DNA of 64,000 nucleotides. Origin: Codonopsis lanceolata (lineage: Eukaryota; Streptophyta; Magnoliopsida; Asterales; Campanulaceae). Made by a program: the position numbers and the translations under genes. The DNA is taken from the NCBI GenBank assembly GCA_013146195.2, contig CM028382.1, positions 116,077,023-116,141,022 of the forward strand, in the 5' to 3' direction. Numbering within the stretch: position 1 is the stretch's first letter; each line of letters opens with the position of its first letter. Positions 42,011 through 53,060 of this stretch are shown in pieces. Below the pieces are notes generated by a model. That model did no database searches and was not told the DNA's origin. It saw only the letters and a list, made by a program, of their open reading frames with translations.

Positions 42011-42284
42011 ATACACATGTTTCTTTATTTAAACATTTTGCGTCGTTGTTAATTTATTAGGCATCACCTCTTCCAACTTGTATCAATGTTTTATATTGTT
42101 GTATCGTTTAATAAATAGGCAACGACCCATATTAAATTCAATTATAATTTTTAATAAATATTAACTATCATTTGGGGTTAACAACCCTACCAACATATAT
42201 TTGTGAAGCCAACATGTACATTGGATGTCATCGTTTTTAAATCGCACATCGCATCATCCTATGTTGCCTCGTTGATTTATATTT

Positions 42285-42840
42285 ATGTGTCGTTGACTTC
42301 GATTGTTGCATCGTTAGTTTATAATGTCGCGTCGTTGTTAAATATCGAGGTGGAATATTAAGATACGATAACTGAAGCAGACACAATACGCAAGGAAATA
42401 GAGAGAAAACCAACATGTTATACTTGGTGTCTTTACTTTATACGAACACGGAGAAGAAAGAAAGAAAGAGATGAAGCATACACAAATTATATTTCTACCT
42501 CGTTGATTTATATTTCGAGTAATGTTGGTTATAACTAGTGTTACAACTTGTCTTGAGAAATGCATAGTTGATTTTTATACTTTGCCTTTTAGTATGTAAG
42601 TTGTAACACTAGTTGTAAGGATATTATTACTCTTATATTTATGCGTCCTTGGTTTCGATTGTTGCATTGTTGGCTTCGATTGTTGCGTTGTTGGCTTCGA
42701 TTGTTGCATTGTTGGTTTATAATGTCGCGTCGTTGTTAAATATCGAGGCAGAATATTAAGATACGATTCCTAAAGCAGACACAATACGCAAGGAAATAGA
42801 GAAAAAACCAATTTGTCATGCTTGGTGTCTATTATATTTT
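42285..42840. repeat. ~398-bp spaced duplication with 21-bp minisatellite
   Basis: TATAATGTCGCGTCGTTGTTAAATATCGAGG and the following ~115 bp (through GACACAATACGCAAGGAAATAGAG and CTTGGTGTCT) occur at 42321 and again at 42719. The second copy is preceded by three 21-bp units (GGCTTCGATTGTTGCATTGTT) where the first has about one. Confidence 0.85.
42533..42614. repeat. Small fold-back element, 17-bp perfect arms
   Basis: AACTAGTGTTACAACTT (42533-42549) and its exact complement AAGTTGTAACACTAGTT (42598-42614) flank 48 nt. It sits only between the two copies of the 398-bp duplication. It may be a very small MITE or a relic. Confidence 0.7.
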
Positions 42841-42950
42841 TATAATATATTATATTGTAGACAAAACATAAAGTTTAACCAAATTTCTTAAGAAGATTGA
42901 CTGCTATAATATATCGATAATTTAGTCCTAATTAGACAATAACAGACTGA

Positions 42951-43079
42951 CCCTAAGGGGTGGCACAATAGTAGAGTTATAGCTTTACAAAATATGAGGT
43001 TTCAGGTTCGATCTCTTCTCATGCTCTCTTAGGGGAAAGGTCTACAAAAAATAAAATTAAAAATTAAAAAAAAGGCAAT
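42951..43079 (+). mobile_element. tRNA-derived SINE, copy 1
   Basis: CCCTAAGGGGTGGCACAATAGTAG (A-box region) and GGTTCGATCTC (B box, 43005-43015) match the two better copies at 48549 and 63728. It ends in an A-rich tail (AAAATAAAATTAAAAATTAAAAAAAA). The target duplication is weak (CAATAA on both sides). Confidence 0.65.
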
Positions 43080-43089
43080 AAGAGCCAAC

Positions 43090-43760
43090 GAATATGAAGT
43101 AGATTGATTCTTTAAGTTTAGAATGGGAAAAAACAATTGCAGAGGTTTGAAAAATATGAGAAAGAGGTTGAATACCAAAATCAATGAGAGAATTAAGGAA
43201 ATGATGAATCCAGTGCAACAATCAAGGAGAATTGATGTGCCTTGGGAGGTGCTCGTAATTATTAATGGCATATTTCTTGAATTCTTCATTTTGAAAGGAA
43301 AAGTGAAGAAAGACTCATTTGTTAACCAAAATCATGTAGATAATTAAAGGACATGAAAGATATATTGCAAATAATCTTCCTCTTCTATTATTAATAACAG
43401 ATTTACTCTTAAATGAAGGTAAGGGAGAAAAAGTCACGAATGAAATATAGTAGTCTCCGTGTTTTTATTTTTATTTTTTTGTTTGCTTGTAGGGGCATTT
43501 TAGGACGAAAATTATGAAAATAAACTTATACAGTTGGAAAAAAAAGTACTTACTCAGTTAAATATTTTAGAAAGTGAACCGACCCGCAATTATTCCTTAA
43601 ATGAAATTTGCTTGTTTGATATGTTATTACTCCCACTGTTTTGAAAGCAATCATATAAAACTCCGCACACAAAGTAAAAAACCTGATTTGATTATAAAAA
43701 AAAATTAGTAAAGTAGTATTCAAAAGAAAATATTAGAACGTACGAACTTTATTTTATAAT
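43090..43760. other. Intergenic DNA, nothing recognised
   Basis: Short, mutually overlapping ORFs on both strands (43029-43347) show no domain. No element ends seen. Confidence 0.35.
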
Positions 43761-43761
43761 A

Positions 43762-43995
43762 CTCCATCTCTTTCGCCCAAAAAATTCACGTCCGAAAATT
43801 TGAATAACTAAAATATATATTAATATCGTAGAATTTTGATTATAATTATAAAAATACTTAAGTATAATTAATATATTTAGAACAAAAGTTAAGGATAAAG
43901 ATGAAAGATAAAAGAAATTATAAGCATTATATTTTAAAGTTGGCTCATTAAATAAAACATTCTACAATAAAACAGTAGATTTTTTTGACGGAATG
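43762..43995. mobile_element. Stowaway-like MITE, degenerate
   Basis: TA then CTCCATCTCTTTCGCCCAAAAAATTCACGTCC at the left. At the right TTTTTTGACGGAATGA is the imperfect inverse. The right-hand TA is not preserved. Confidence 0.45.
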
Positions 43996-44131
43996 ATCAA
44001 TTGAAATGCCCCATAAAAATTACGATTGTGGATCAGAAGCAATTAAGAGATATTTGACTAGGATTTACGGATTATTGTTTATTGTTTCTATGGGAACGAC
44101 CGTAACATACGGGAGTCACGTATAATATAGT

Positions 44132-44134
<3 letters not shown>

Positions 44135-44194
<60 letters not shown>
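44135..44194. repeat. (TA)n microsatellite
   Basis: About 30 TA units. Confidence 0.95.
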
Positions 44195-44196
<2 letters not shown>

Positions 44197-45360
44197 TATT
44201 TTGAGTTATTGGATCATAGTATGCATAATCTACTAAATCAACCAAATCTAAGCTTGTTAGAGGACTTTTTTTTCTTCTTCTTTATTCGTTTGTGTTTATT
44301 TCAAATTTGTAATTTGCAACAAAAAATTTGAGGGTAAACAGCAAGCATCCTTTTTTATTTATGATATTTTACTTTTAAAAAGTTATCTTTTTAATGTTTG
44401 ATGCTAATTACCGATTAAAATGGTATTTGCCACATTTTTGGTGTAATCTTTGTTATCTTATTCTATGATTTCTATCAAACCATCACAAGTGACGATTCTG
44501 ATCAACTTTCTCAAACAAGCTATTATTTCAACACTCAACAGTGCCTTTGCACATTTGTAATCTAATGGATCATGACAACTATTTAAGTATTATGGTATGA
44601 TGCACCATCCATAAGCCTTCTAATAAATAAATAAAAACGTTATCTTTTAAATTGTCTTGTTTCGTTTTTTTCTTCTTTTCTTTCTTTCTCTTAGTAATGG
44701 GTATCATAATTCAGAAACTTTCAACTTTGTACCTTTCTTTAATTAGTTTCATTCTTATAAAAGTTACTAGTAAATTTGTGATTATTTGACAATTAGAGTA
44801 GATCTCCTGTAAAATCGTCTTAAAGATCTTAATTTATAAGACGGAACTCCACTATCTCACAGCTTAACTCACTAATACACGATGAGTCAGGTAAAGATGA
44901 TCTATCTTACAAAAAACATATGTAAAACCGTTTTACACAAGTATTTATCTGATAATTTTTGAAGTTAATATTGGTTTAATGAGCATTCAACGTAACAACC
45001 AAAAAGTCACTGTTTATGTATATAAGCAAAACTAAATTCTCAATTTCTACTTAATTTACTGAATTCAGTCGATGATTAAATATTTGTACTTGCAAACTAA
45101 AAACACATGTATTTATGTCATCCCAATCGTGAAATGCATCTGAATTTTGGAGATAAATCCAACCCCAACTTATGTAATCTAATTGACACTCAACCCAACC
45201 ATTTATTCAAGTTAGTCTGGTAGTCTACAACATCCATAAACCGCCTGATAAAAGAACAATAAAATCTTCATTATTATTAGATTCTCTTGTTTCATTCTTT
45301 CTTTATTATATTTAGTAACGGCATCATAAGTCTTGCGAATGATATGACTCGATTATTTAG
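44195..45360. other. AT-rich intergenic DNA, nothing recognised
   Basis: No coding or element signature. CCATAAGCCTTCTAATAAATAAATAAAA (44610) and CCATAAACCGCCTGATAAAAGAACAATAAAA (45233) lie in similar contexts, suggesting an old duplication. Confidence 0.35.
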
Positions 45361-45369
45361 ATTAAAGGT

Positions 45370-45960
45370 CAAATCTTCTGAACTGGAACGAGTGTAGCAT
45401 AGGACTAGGAGGACTGGCTAGCAGGTTGTAGAAGTTGATTGGGCCTCGAAAGAGGGTGTAGGGGTGTAGCCCCATGCGGTACGGACTATTGGGAGTTATC
45501 GCATCGAAGCAATCGCACCATGTGTAGTGAAGTGATCGTGTTTGACATAGTGGTCGCATCACCAGGACAAAACGAGCGCGTGGATTTCTGGAGGAGCCCT
45601 AGTATCTCAAGTGACCCCGTCATTCGGTCACGTCAGATGGAGGGAAACGACCACGTCAAAGCAAAGCGATCGCGTCACATGGAGTGAAGCGACCGCGTGG
45701 ATGCGACAGCTCAAATTTTAGGTATCCTTATTTAATTGAACTTAGGGTTTGGTATTGCCGTATTGTAACACATATATAATTGTATCCCTAAAGCGGTAAT
45801 AAGGTTGGTTCCAATGAATTTTGATAATCCGTTGACCACAATCTCTCTCTCCCTCTCTCTTCTTCTTTGATTGATCTTGCTTTATTGATTGTTATTGTTC
45901 CATTGCTTTCGCTATGCACAACAAGTGAGAAACCTTGTGGTTTCACAAAAAGTTTATGGC
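45370..45960. other. GC-rich island with repeated GCGA(C/T)CGCGT words, possible LTR relic
   Basis: Within AT-rich surroundings, 45450-45720 is GC-rich and repeats AAGCGATCGCGTCACATGGAGTG-like words (GATCGTGTTTGACATAGTGGTCGC, CGACCACGTCAAAGC, GCGACCGCGTGG). It is followed by CACATATATAATTG and a CTCTCTCCCTCTCTC tract, as in the U3/R part of an LTR. Ends and TSD were not found. The ORFs here have no domain. Confidence 0.4.
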
Positions 45961-46729
45961 AAATTTATGTTTATTTGATTTCTGCTAAAGTTATTTGAGC
46001 ATTCAACGTAATGAATAATGATACACTAAAGTTAAATAACGATAAGCCTAACCAACAACAATCTGCCTTCAGAAATCTTAACTCATTTGGTTCTGTGACT
46101 ACTAAAAAAAGGTAACAATCTAATAACACAAACCGAAAATACAGCAAAAAACAAAAAAAAATTGTTGGAATGAGCTCGTAGTTTGTTAGGCTAATTATGT
46201 TCTCTTGTGTTATTCACAAATTTATTTCTAATGAAAAAAGATTGAAAGCTCTTGTACATTAAAAGTTTAATCTTTAGGGGTTAATTTTAACCTAAATATC
46301 ATCATCAAAACATTAAATTAAACAAAGGTCCTAACAAATATTTATAATTTTGGTAAAACTACATAAAAATAACACTTAATTTGAGACAAACGAGATGTTT
46401 AATTACTATTTACTAATTAACATCAAATATTAAAAAAAAAGTTTCGAAAGCAAAATAAAACATTAATAAAAAATAACATAAATAGAATTTATCACAAAAC
46501 CCGAAAACCAAACCCGACCAGTTTTTAAAATTTTGTGAACTGAGTCCGAACTATTTTAGACTAAAATTGAAATAACTGACTGATTTGGTATGATTTTGTT
46601 GGGTTTGGCGGTTCAACTATTATGCCTTACATTCCCGCTCATCATCATCCAAAAACAATAAAGACATTGTTGTTTTCTTTTTGATTCTTTGTTGTTTTCT
46701 TTTTGATTCTTTCTTCTTTGTTTTAGGCC

Positions 46730-47050
46730 TGACAATTAAGTGAGTTTGGGTTGGGTTGGAATGAGTAATGAGTTGAAACGAGTCAAAACCCATTAGAACT
46801 CAAATATTAAACGGGTTTGAATAAGTTGTGTCAGAACGGGTCGAATTAAAACTGATAGCGGGTCGACTCGTCTCACACTAGTTCCCCCCCCCCCCAAAAA
46901 AACAACATAAATTTATAGCATAAAATGTTATGGGTTAAAATGGGTAATGAGCTCAACCCGTTAATATTATTAGGTCGAAATGATTACTCGTTTCAACCTA
47001 AAAATATTAATGACTTGGATTAGGTTGATTAATGGGTTGTAATTCCCCAA
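46730..47050. other. Repetitive GGGTTGGGTTGG-type sequence with C13 run
   Basis: GGTTGGGTTGG, ACGGGTTTGAAT and AACGGGTCGAAT-like words repeat, a style typical of plant hAT-derived repeats, but terminal repeats were not established. A run of about 13 C followed by A lies near 46883. Confidence 0.4.
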
Positions 47051-47057
47051 TCTAATA

Positions 47058-47315
47058 CTCCCTCCGTCCCTAAATTATCGTCTCACTTTCCTTTTTCGTC
47101 CGTCCCAAAATAATTGTCCACTTTGAAACTTACCTTTTTAGTACATCACTTTTACCACTTTACCCTTACTTTTTCACTCTACTTTAATTATGGGCCACAT
47201 ATACATGGACATTAATGGAAACTACACATTAAACCAATATAAATAATCAAGTCAATTACTTTTTCTTAAACTGTGCGCCGGGTCAAACAGGACAATTATT
47301 TAGGAACGGAGGGAG
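47058..47315. mobile_element. Stowaway MITE
   Basis: 258 bp flanked by TA (47056-57, 47316-17). TIRs CTCCCTCCGTCCCTAAATTAT and, inverted, CTCCCTCCGTTCCTAAATAAT are nearly identical over ~25 bp. This is the classic Stowaway end. No coding capacity. Confidence 0.93.
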
Positions 47316-47471
47316 TATCAATTATCAGGTGAGAAACCTCACGTACGTACATCTGCACCTTTATTTGGTTTCACGGTTTAATTTTGGGGAAGGTAGTAGA
47401 AACACTGGAAGTCTTGGTGATAATCTAAGTAAGGGTATATAAAAAATTTACCTTATTAATTGTCATGATAC

Positions 47472-48167
47472 TAGGGGTGTCAAACTGAGCTACCAAACCA
47501 CCAAATTGAGTAGTTTGGTTTGACTCACGGTTTGACGTTTCAAGTCAAGTCAAACCAAATCGAAACAAACAATTTTGAGTTGAGTCATCGAACTAAACCA
47601 TCAAACCAACATTCTTTTATAATTCTAACCTTTAAACTTTTATCATTGCCCGTCCTCTCCGATTTCTTGTACTCTTTCGTCCTCTTCTAATCTTCATATA
47701 GTGAGTCGTCCTTTCAAAGAACATTTTCATTGTAGTATTTTTAAGTTTACATAAATATTTTAGCTTGACATTAAGTACTTTTATTGTATTTTGGTTATAT
47801 TTTTTGAATTCAATGTATTGACTATTAAGTGTTTCATGAATCCCTTTATTCCAAAGTTTTTTTTATTTAAATTTTGAAGATCGTATGAAATCATCTAAAT
47901 ATTATGTATTCATATTACATTTGAATTTTTGGTATTTTCTTTAGTTTATTTTTTTATTCTTTTGGTTTGCTTAAATGTTGAAATCTCATTTTTTTTGAAA
48001 GTAGGATGAACCAAGAAACTAAACCACGGAACCGAGCCAAACTAAATCGAATCATTGTGATTTGGTTTGTTTCAGTTTAGCTCGATTTGGTTCTTTACCA
48101 ACCAATGACATAAGGTTCCGTTCATATTTTGTTTATTTTGTTCAAAATCAAACTATTTAGACCCCTA
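47472..48167. mobile_element. hAT-like non-autonomous element
   Basis: 696 bp. The left end is TAGGGGTGTCAAACTGAG and the inverted right end TAGGGGTCTAAATAGTTTG. It is flanked by 8-bp copies CATGATAC and CATAATAT (two mismatches), as expected for hAT. The interior repeats GGTTTGACTC and AACCAAACC words without an ORF. Confidence 0.7.
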
Positions 48168-48524
48168 CATAATATTATCATATGTTAGAGATAATATGTG
48201 TTAGAGAAAGAAAGGGAAATAAAATAAAGGGGATATATAATGGGGTCAATTAAATGATGTGGAATGTGGATGGGTTGGGTAAACTTTCCCCTACCTTCTT
48301 CTTGTATTTGTTGTTCTTGTTGAGTAGTATTTTTAATAAAAGTACAAATAAAAATATAATAATTACAAGAGGTAGCTCATGGATTTTACCAACTTTTTGT
48401 ATCTGAAAAAGTTTCTTGTTTAAGTCTTACTTTTAGTGAGTTAAATAATAATTGACCATGTTCATATCCCTTATTGTGCAGTTGTTAACATTTCTAAGAA
48501 GAAATTTAATAAATTTTCACAATT

Positions 48525-48625
48525 GATCTTGTTTAAAAAAAAAAAAAATTGCCCCTAAGGGGGTGGTCCAGTGGTAAATATGTGGCTTCACAATGTGTGA
48601 GGTCTCAAAAACGATCTTGTTTAAA
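48525..48625 (+). mobile_element. SINE copy 2, 3'-truncated, with 13-bp TSD
   Basis: GATCTTGTTTAAA at 48525-48537 and 48613-48625 flanks a poly-A stretch and a SINE head (CCCCTAAGGGGGTGGTCCAGTGGTAAATATG...GAGGTCTC). The B box and tail are missing, so the copy is truncated, yet the duplicated target shows that it is a genuine insertion. Confidence 0.75.
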
Positions 48626-48794
48626 TACATGGTTCGTAATTTTTTTTTTACTATTATTATGTAATTAAAAAATTAAGAGATAATTGTATAGAGCCAATTC
48701 AAGGTGGATGAGAGGGAAAATGTAAGTGGAGCCAAACCTCGTATCGTAAGATAATCTATCCCTAGTCCTAGACTAGATAGAATATGTAACATCA

Positions 48795-49300
48795 GAGCAA
48801 GTCCAATTGGGGTTTTGCCCCAATCTAATTCAAATTATCCCTCTCTCAATCTTAAATCTTAAAAAATCTAACTCAAATCAATAAGTGATTTTGAACAAAA
48901 AAAATCACCTCTTGAATCCCAAAGGTTCTAAATCCAAGGTTGCTTTTTCATGTGACATGATTTGAGTGGTTGACATATTATTTTCTCTTATTGTCTTTTT
49001 TAGCCAAAAAAATTCTTTTTTTTTAATTTTTTCTAAAATAAAGTACACATTTTTTGCTTATAAATAGATATTTGGTTTGTTTTATTTGGATATCAAAAAA
49101 AAATCTATGATTTTTTTAAGTTTCTAGCCATTATTAATGAAGATAAAAATGGTGTGGTATGTAAATATATTGGATTTTGTGCCACAAATGAGAATATTTT
49201 TTGTTTTGAATCAAACAAGTATCTAATAGATTATTTTATTGATTTTTAATGGGTTGAGTTTGATTTTCAGTTTGATTTTCCAAGACCATTGTACATGCTC
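48795..49300. mobile_element. Harbinger/Tourist-like MITE
   Basis: 506 bp with ends GAGCAAGTCCAATTGGGG and, inverted, GAGCATGTACAATGGTC, flanked by TCA and TTA (3-bp TSD with one mismatch). Non-coding. Confidence 0.6.
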
Positions 49301-49341
49301 TTAGTATACTATAGTACTATCAAAACAAACCAATCTTAATA

Positions 49342-49498
49342 CTCTTCATTCCGCACAAAAAGTCAATTATTCTATTTTCGACTGTTTCATTTAAAGAGTT
49401 TTAAAAATTAAGATATAAAAATGTCATTTATCACTAATTGACTACTAAAAAAAATTAATAATTTTTAAACGGAAACTCTTTACCTGAAATGAAGGAAT
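49342..49498. mobile_element. Stowaway-like MITE
   Basis: 157 bp between TA dinucleotides. Left end CTCTTCATTCCGCACAAAAAGTC; inverted right end ATTCCTTCATTTCAGGTAAAGAG. Related to the 1666 copy. Confidence 0.65.
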
Positions 49499-49659
49499 TA
49501 TGTGTCTTAACTATTTTCTTCTCTACCCATCCCACCCCCACCCCATAGGCCACCAACCATCTTCAATCCTTCACATCCCTAAAAGATTGACATCACAGTC
49601 ACATGTTACACAATACCACATCTTTTTTTATGGAAGAGATGAAACTTCCAAATTTATTT

Positions 49660-49881
49660 AAGGTAAATGATATTACGAGCTAGAGCTTGTAATATTATTA
49701 CAAGCTTTAGCATTAGAATCGTTAAATGATTAAGTTGGTGATGATTTGGAAAGTCCGTGTCATTACTTCAAAAAAGTATTTTTGATCTAACAGTGTAGAG
49801 ATCTAAATAGATTTAATCAAACGGTACTAACACTAAAGCTTGTAATAATACTACAAGCTCTAGCTTGTAATATCATACCTT
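49660..49881. mobile_element. MITE with ~50-bp terminal inverted repeats
   Basis: 222 bp. Left AAGGTAAATGATATTACGAGC... and right (inverted) AAGGTATGATATTACAAGC... pair for about 50 bp with few mismatches, including TAGAGCTTGTA and TATTATTACAAGCTTTAG. It is flanked by TTTATTT on both sides (7 bp; 9 bp if the terminal AA is counted as host). Long TIRs and a 7-9-bp TSD suggest a Mutator- or hAT-type MITE. Confidence 0.85.
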
Positions 49882-50049
49882 TTTATTTAATGCGGTGACA
49901 TTCATCTCTAGTTCTAGTTGAATTGTAGGCGATTCCCACCGTTCTATTGATGTTATTCTTAAATGAATCTTTTCCTCATTGATATTCTTAAATGAATCTT
50001 TTCCACCAGTAGCAGACGAGCAGTATAGTTTTCGGATTCCTGAAAATGT

Positions 50050-50054
50050 TTTCC
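50050..50054. repeat. Target-site duplication TTTCC, left copy
   Basis: TTTCC matches 61189-61193, which follows the opposite LTR. The left LTR then begins GATG, one base short of the TGATG seen at the other LTR, so its terminal T appears lost. Confidence 0.8.
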
Positions 50055-50716
50055 GATGTCGCAAAAATTTAGCTTGGGTCGTCTGTTTGATGAGTATGAT
50101 ATCTGAGTTTAAGAACACAAAAACACCTTAATGGAAGTGTAAAGTTTGGCCTCGCAAAACCACTCCGGCGTGAGAGTAAGTATCGTGTAAGTCAAAAGAG
50201 AATTTGACAGAGGTTCTAGGCTCAAGAAAATGTACGTACCTTGTTTACGGTTTATAGAGGGATATATATAAGCCACCAATGTTTAGGATTCAATGTTCAT
50301 AATTACCAAGTAGATTTAGGGAGAAACTCCTAAATTATAGGCATGATAAGCGGCTGGCCGCGAGAATGTCAGAGCAGATAAGGCAAATGTTCAGCTCGGA
50401 TAAGGAAACCTTTGACCAGTCTTGGAGAGCAAGTCTCTGAGATTCCCTTGCTCGATACTTGCCCGGGCGAGCATGGCTCTGTCTGGCTGTGTGATGCAAG
50501 TCTGATGATGATGAGTGTGATTCCCGGGCATGGCCCCCTGGTCAGGCAGGCAAGGCCTCTGTTCGGCAGGTTTGGACGGGAATTGTCTTGTTCTCTACTT
50601 GGTATCTTGCTAGCTCTGCGCGCTAGACTGGTAGGTCACACGCTAGTTAAGCACGTGGTTGGCACGTGGTGGTCGCTCATGCTTTGTTCGTGACCGGATT
50701 TAGGTCGGGCATATCA
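50055..50716 (-). repeat. 3' LTR of Gypsy element 2
   Basis: On the minus strand begins TGATATGCCCGACC and ends ...CGACATC. It aligns with 60499-61188 over its length, with an indel near its 3' end and many substitutions. Confidence 0.9.
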
Positions 50717-50731
50717 GTGGCCCCTAGCTCC
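50717..50731 (-). other. Polypurine tract of Gypsy element 2
   Basis: On the minus strand GGAGCTAGGGGCCAC directly precedes the 3' LTR. Confidence 0.75.
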
Positions 50732-51079
50732 TTGTCTGACGAGTATTCATGCTCAAAGCGAGGAACGTTTATGTTCGAGGTTGTTGCTTCTAATGTCAAG
50801 CTCTAACACTTGTAAATTTATGAGTAAATTATGTTTTGGTTAGGAGGCCAACTAGTGGAAGGTTCTAGAACCTTGGTGATCAGCTGCAAGCTGGAGCGTA
50901 TGTGAGAAGCTTGTCGTTGAAGAGTAGCAGTGCGAGTAGGCGTAGGGGCGTGTGAGCCGTCAGTGAGTGGAGTGAGTTAATAGGGCGCATTTAATGGCAT
51001 GTGTACTGTTCATGACGTCAGTCGCTGCAAGGGCCATTTAGCGCTTGGCTTTTTGGGGGGAAACTTTTGGGTTTCCGCC

Positions 51080-51087
51080 TATAAAAG
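51080..51087 (+). promoter_or_regulatory. TATA box of the antisense gene in element 2
   Basis: TATAAAAG in CCGCCTATAAAAGCC. A leader intron probably follows (donor CTACAA|GTATGT at 51240, acceptor CTCTTTATAG at 51540), placing the ATG 2 nt after the acceptor. This is the same arrangement as in element 1. Confidence 0.6.
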
Positions 51088-53060
51088 CCACAAACCTATC
51101 TCCCATTTCCCTTTTCACCATTACCGAATTTTAGAGAAATAATTTTCAAGCTTTGCTGTCGCTACCGCTCCAAAAGTTTTCCAAATTTCGGCGCCTCTAC
51201 TCCCAGATTCATGAGAAAAACATCTCCGCCATTTCTACAAGTATGTCCCCGGATTTTTTTTCTCCCTTTATGTTGTGTTTCTTGAGTTTCCTTGATTTTT
51301 CTGGGTTCATCGTTCTTCCCCCGTATGCATTTCTGGGTTTCTCGTCTTCATCTCTTGTATCTCTTGAGTAGGGTACATAGATAAATCCTAGACTTTAGGT
51401 AGAGATCGAAGAAAAGACTAAGTGGTCCTGCTCGCTATGCGGGCCTGTCTCCTTGGTGAACCTAGACTTAGGGTTTTCATTCTTTATCTTGTCGGTTGTC
51501 CAGGCAGAAGTTGACTTTATTTTCCTCGGTCTCTTTATAGAAATGTTTCACGACAATTTCTCAGACAACGAGAGGGAAGCCTAAAGCTACAGCGGACAGA
51601 ATGATCCATTGAGTAGCGAGCAGAATCCTTCCCTAGATATCGAAGTGGAGGATTGTGAAGAGTTTGTGGCCAGAGAGGCTACCTGTGGACGCGTTCCGAT
51701 CCATGTGGTAGAGCTTGAGGATTCCCTTAGCGGGCATGGCCCCTCCGGAGAAGAGAGTGTAAAAAACTGGGATGCCGCTGGCGGGCATAACCCCGAGCAA
51801 CTAGCTGAAATGGATGAGCTCATAGTTGAGCCAACTGTCGATGAGGGGGTGCATTTCACTTCTGGGCCACGGGAGGCCGCTGAAGAGGCTTCTCAATCAA
51901 ATGAAGCGAGCTTTGAAATCCTGTTGGCCCGAAGAAGAAAAAACTCTGGCCAGTCAAAGGACACAACTGCATTCTCGGCCAATGAGCCTGATTGGTCGCT
52001 CAATGCTGACGAGAGCCAATATGCTGCACATTGGGCGTCTCTGGAAACAGTGGCCAAGGTGATCGATTGGCTCACCTCCCTTGGCGTAAACTCCGAGGAT
52101 TATAGGGCGAATAAAATGGATATTCCTGCCGGCGTGGAGCTATCTCGCGACCAAGGAGATGGGCTCATGTTTTTTGCCGACTTTTTCAATGTGGGGTTGC
52201 GTCTTCTGCTAGGGCCCTTTTTTTGTTGACTTCTTGCTCGAGACCAGGTCATGCCTTGCGATCTGATGCTGAATACTGTCCGGGAAATAATGGCCTTCAA
52301 TATGGCCTACTGCTTGCTATGTTTCGAGTTGGACATGTACCTCTTCCGCAAGCTCTTTATCTTCAGTCAGAGCACTGGTGGACGGATTGGCGTCTGATCA
52401 AACTCAAATTTTCTAAGGATCTTGAGCGATGTCCCGGGCAAAGTTGAGGGCTGGAACAAAAGAGTTTTGATAATTGACTCCCGCGTTGGGTAGCCGCTAA
52501 GGCCCACACCGACCAATGAGGTTCCTAAGGTTTCTAAACGGGACTTCAGCTCTGGGGAGGGCGCTAGGTTTCTGGCGCTAAAGATCCCTCTCGGGGTTTG
52601 CGAGGAAAATGAGAAGCGAGTAGGCCAAGAATTCTTGCTCGATTGGAAGGAACTGGTCTGCAATCCTCAGAATATTCGTCTGGCCGCAGTGGTCCGTGCA
52701 GATCTGCCCGAGGTAGAACCCCCTACTAATTCATAAGCCTGAAGTTATTTCATCCATATTGGGGTGACTGCCACATGCATAAATTCAAGAATGAGTGCAA
52801 GCGGCTAAGTGCCGGGGCTAGTTGTCGACCAGTTTTTGAGGACAGAGATGGTTGCTCACTAACTGTTATAATCTTCTCTGTCTTGAACGTATTTTACTTT
52901 TAATAATTGTACTGATCGTCTTTTGATTTATTTTAGGAATGAGGAACCATGCTTTGTTGAAGCAGAGGAAAAAACAGGCTGACCAGCGAACAACCGATCT
53001 GAAGGGCATTGAGCCGAAAAACCTGCCTAAGGTCCCCTTCAGTCCTCCGGCCAGGAAGGC

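Noticed and set aside
45439..45687. ORF in the GC-rich island
   Set aside because: No recognisable domain and it tracks repeated DNA words. Treated as non-coding repeat.
46730..47050. hAT-like element
   Set aside because: Interior style fits, but neither matching terminal repeats nor an 8-bp duplication could be found.
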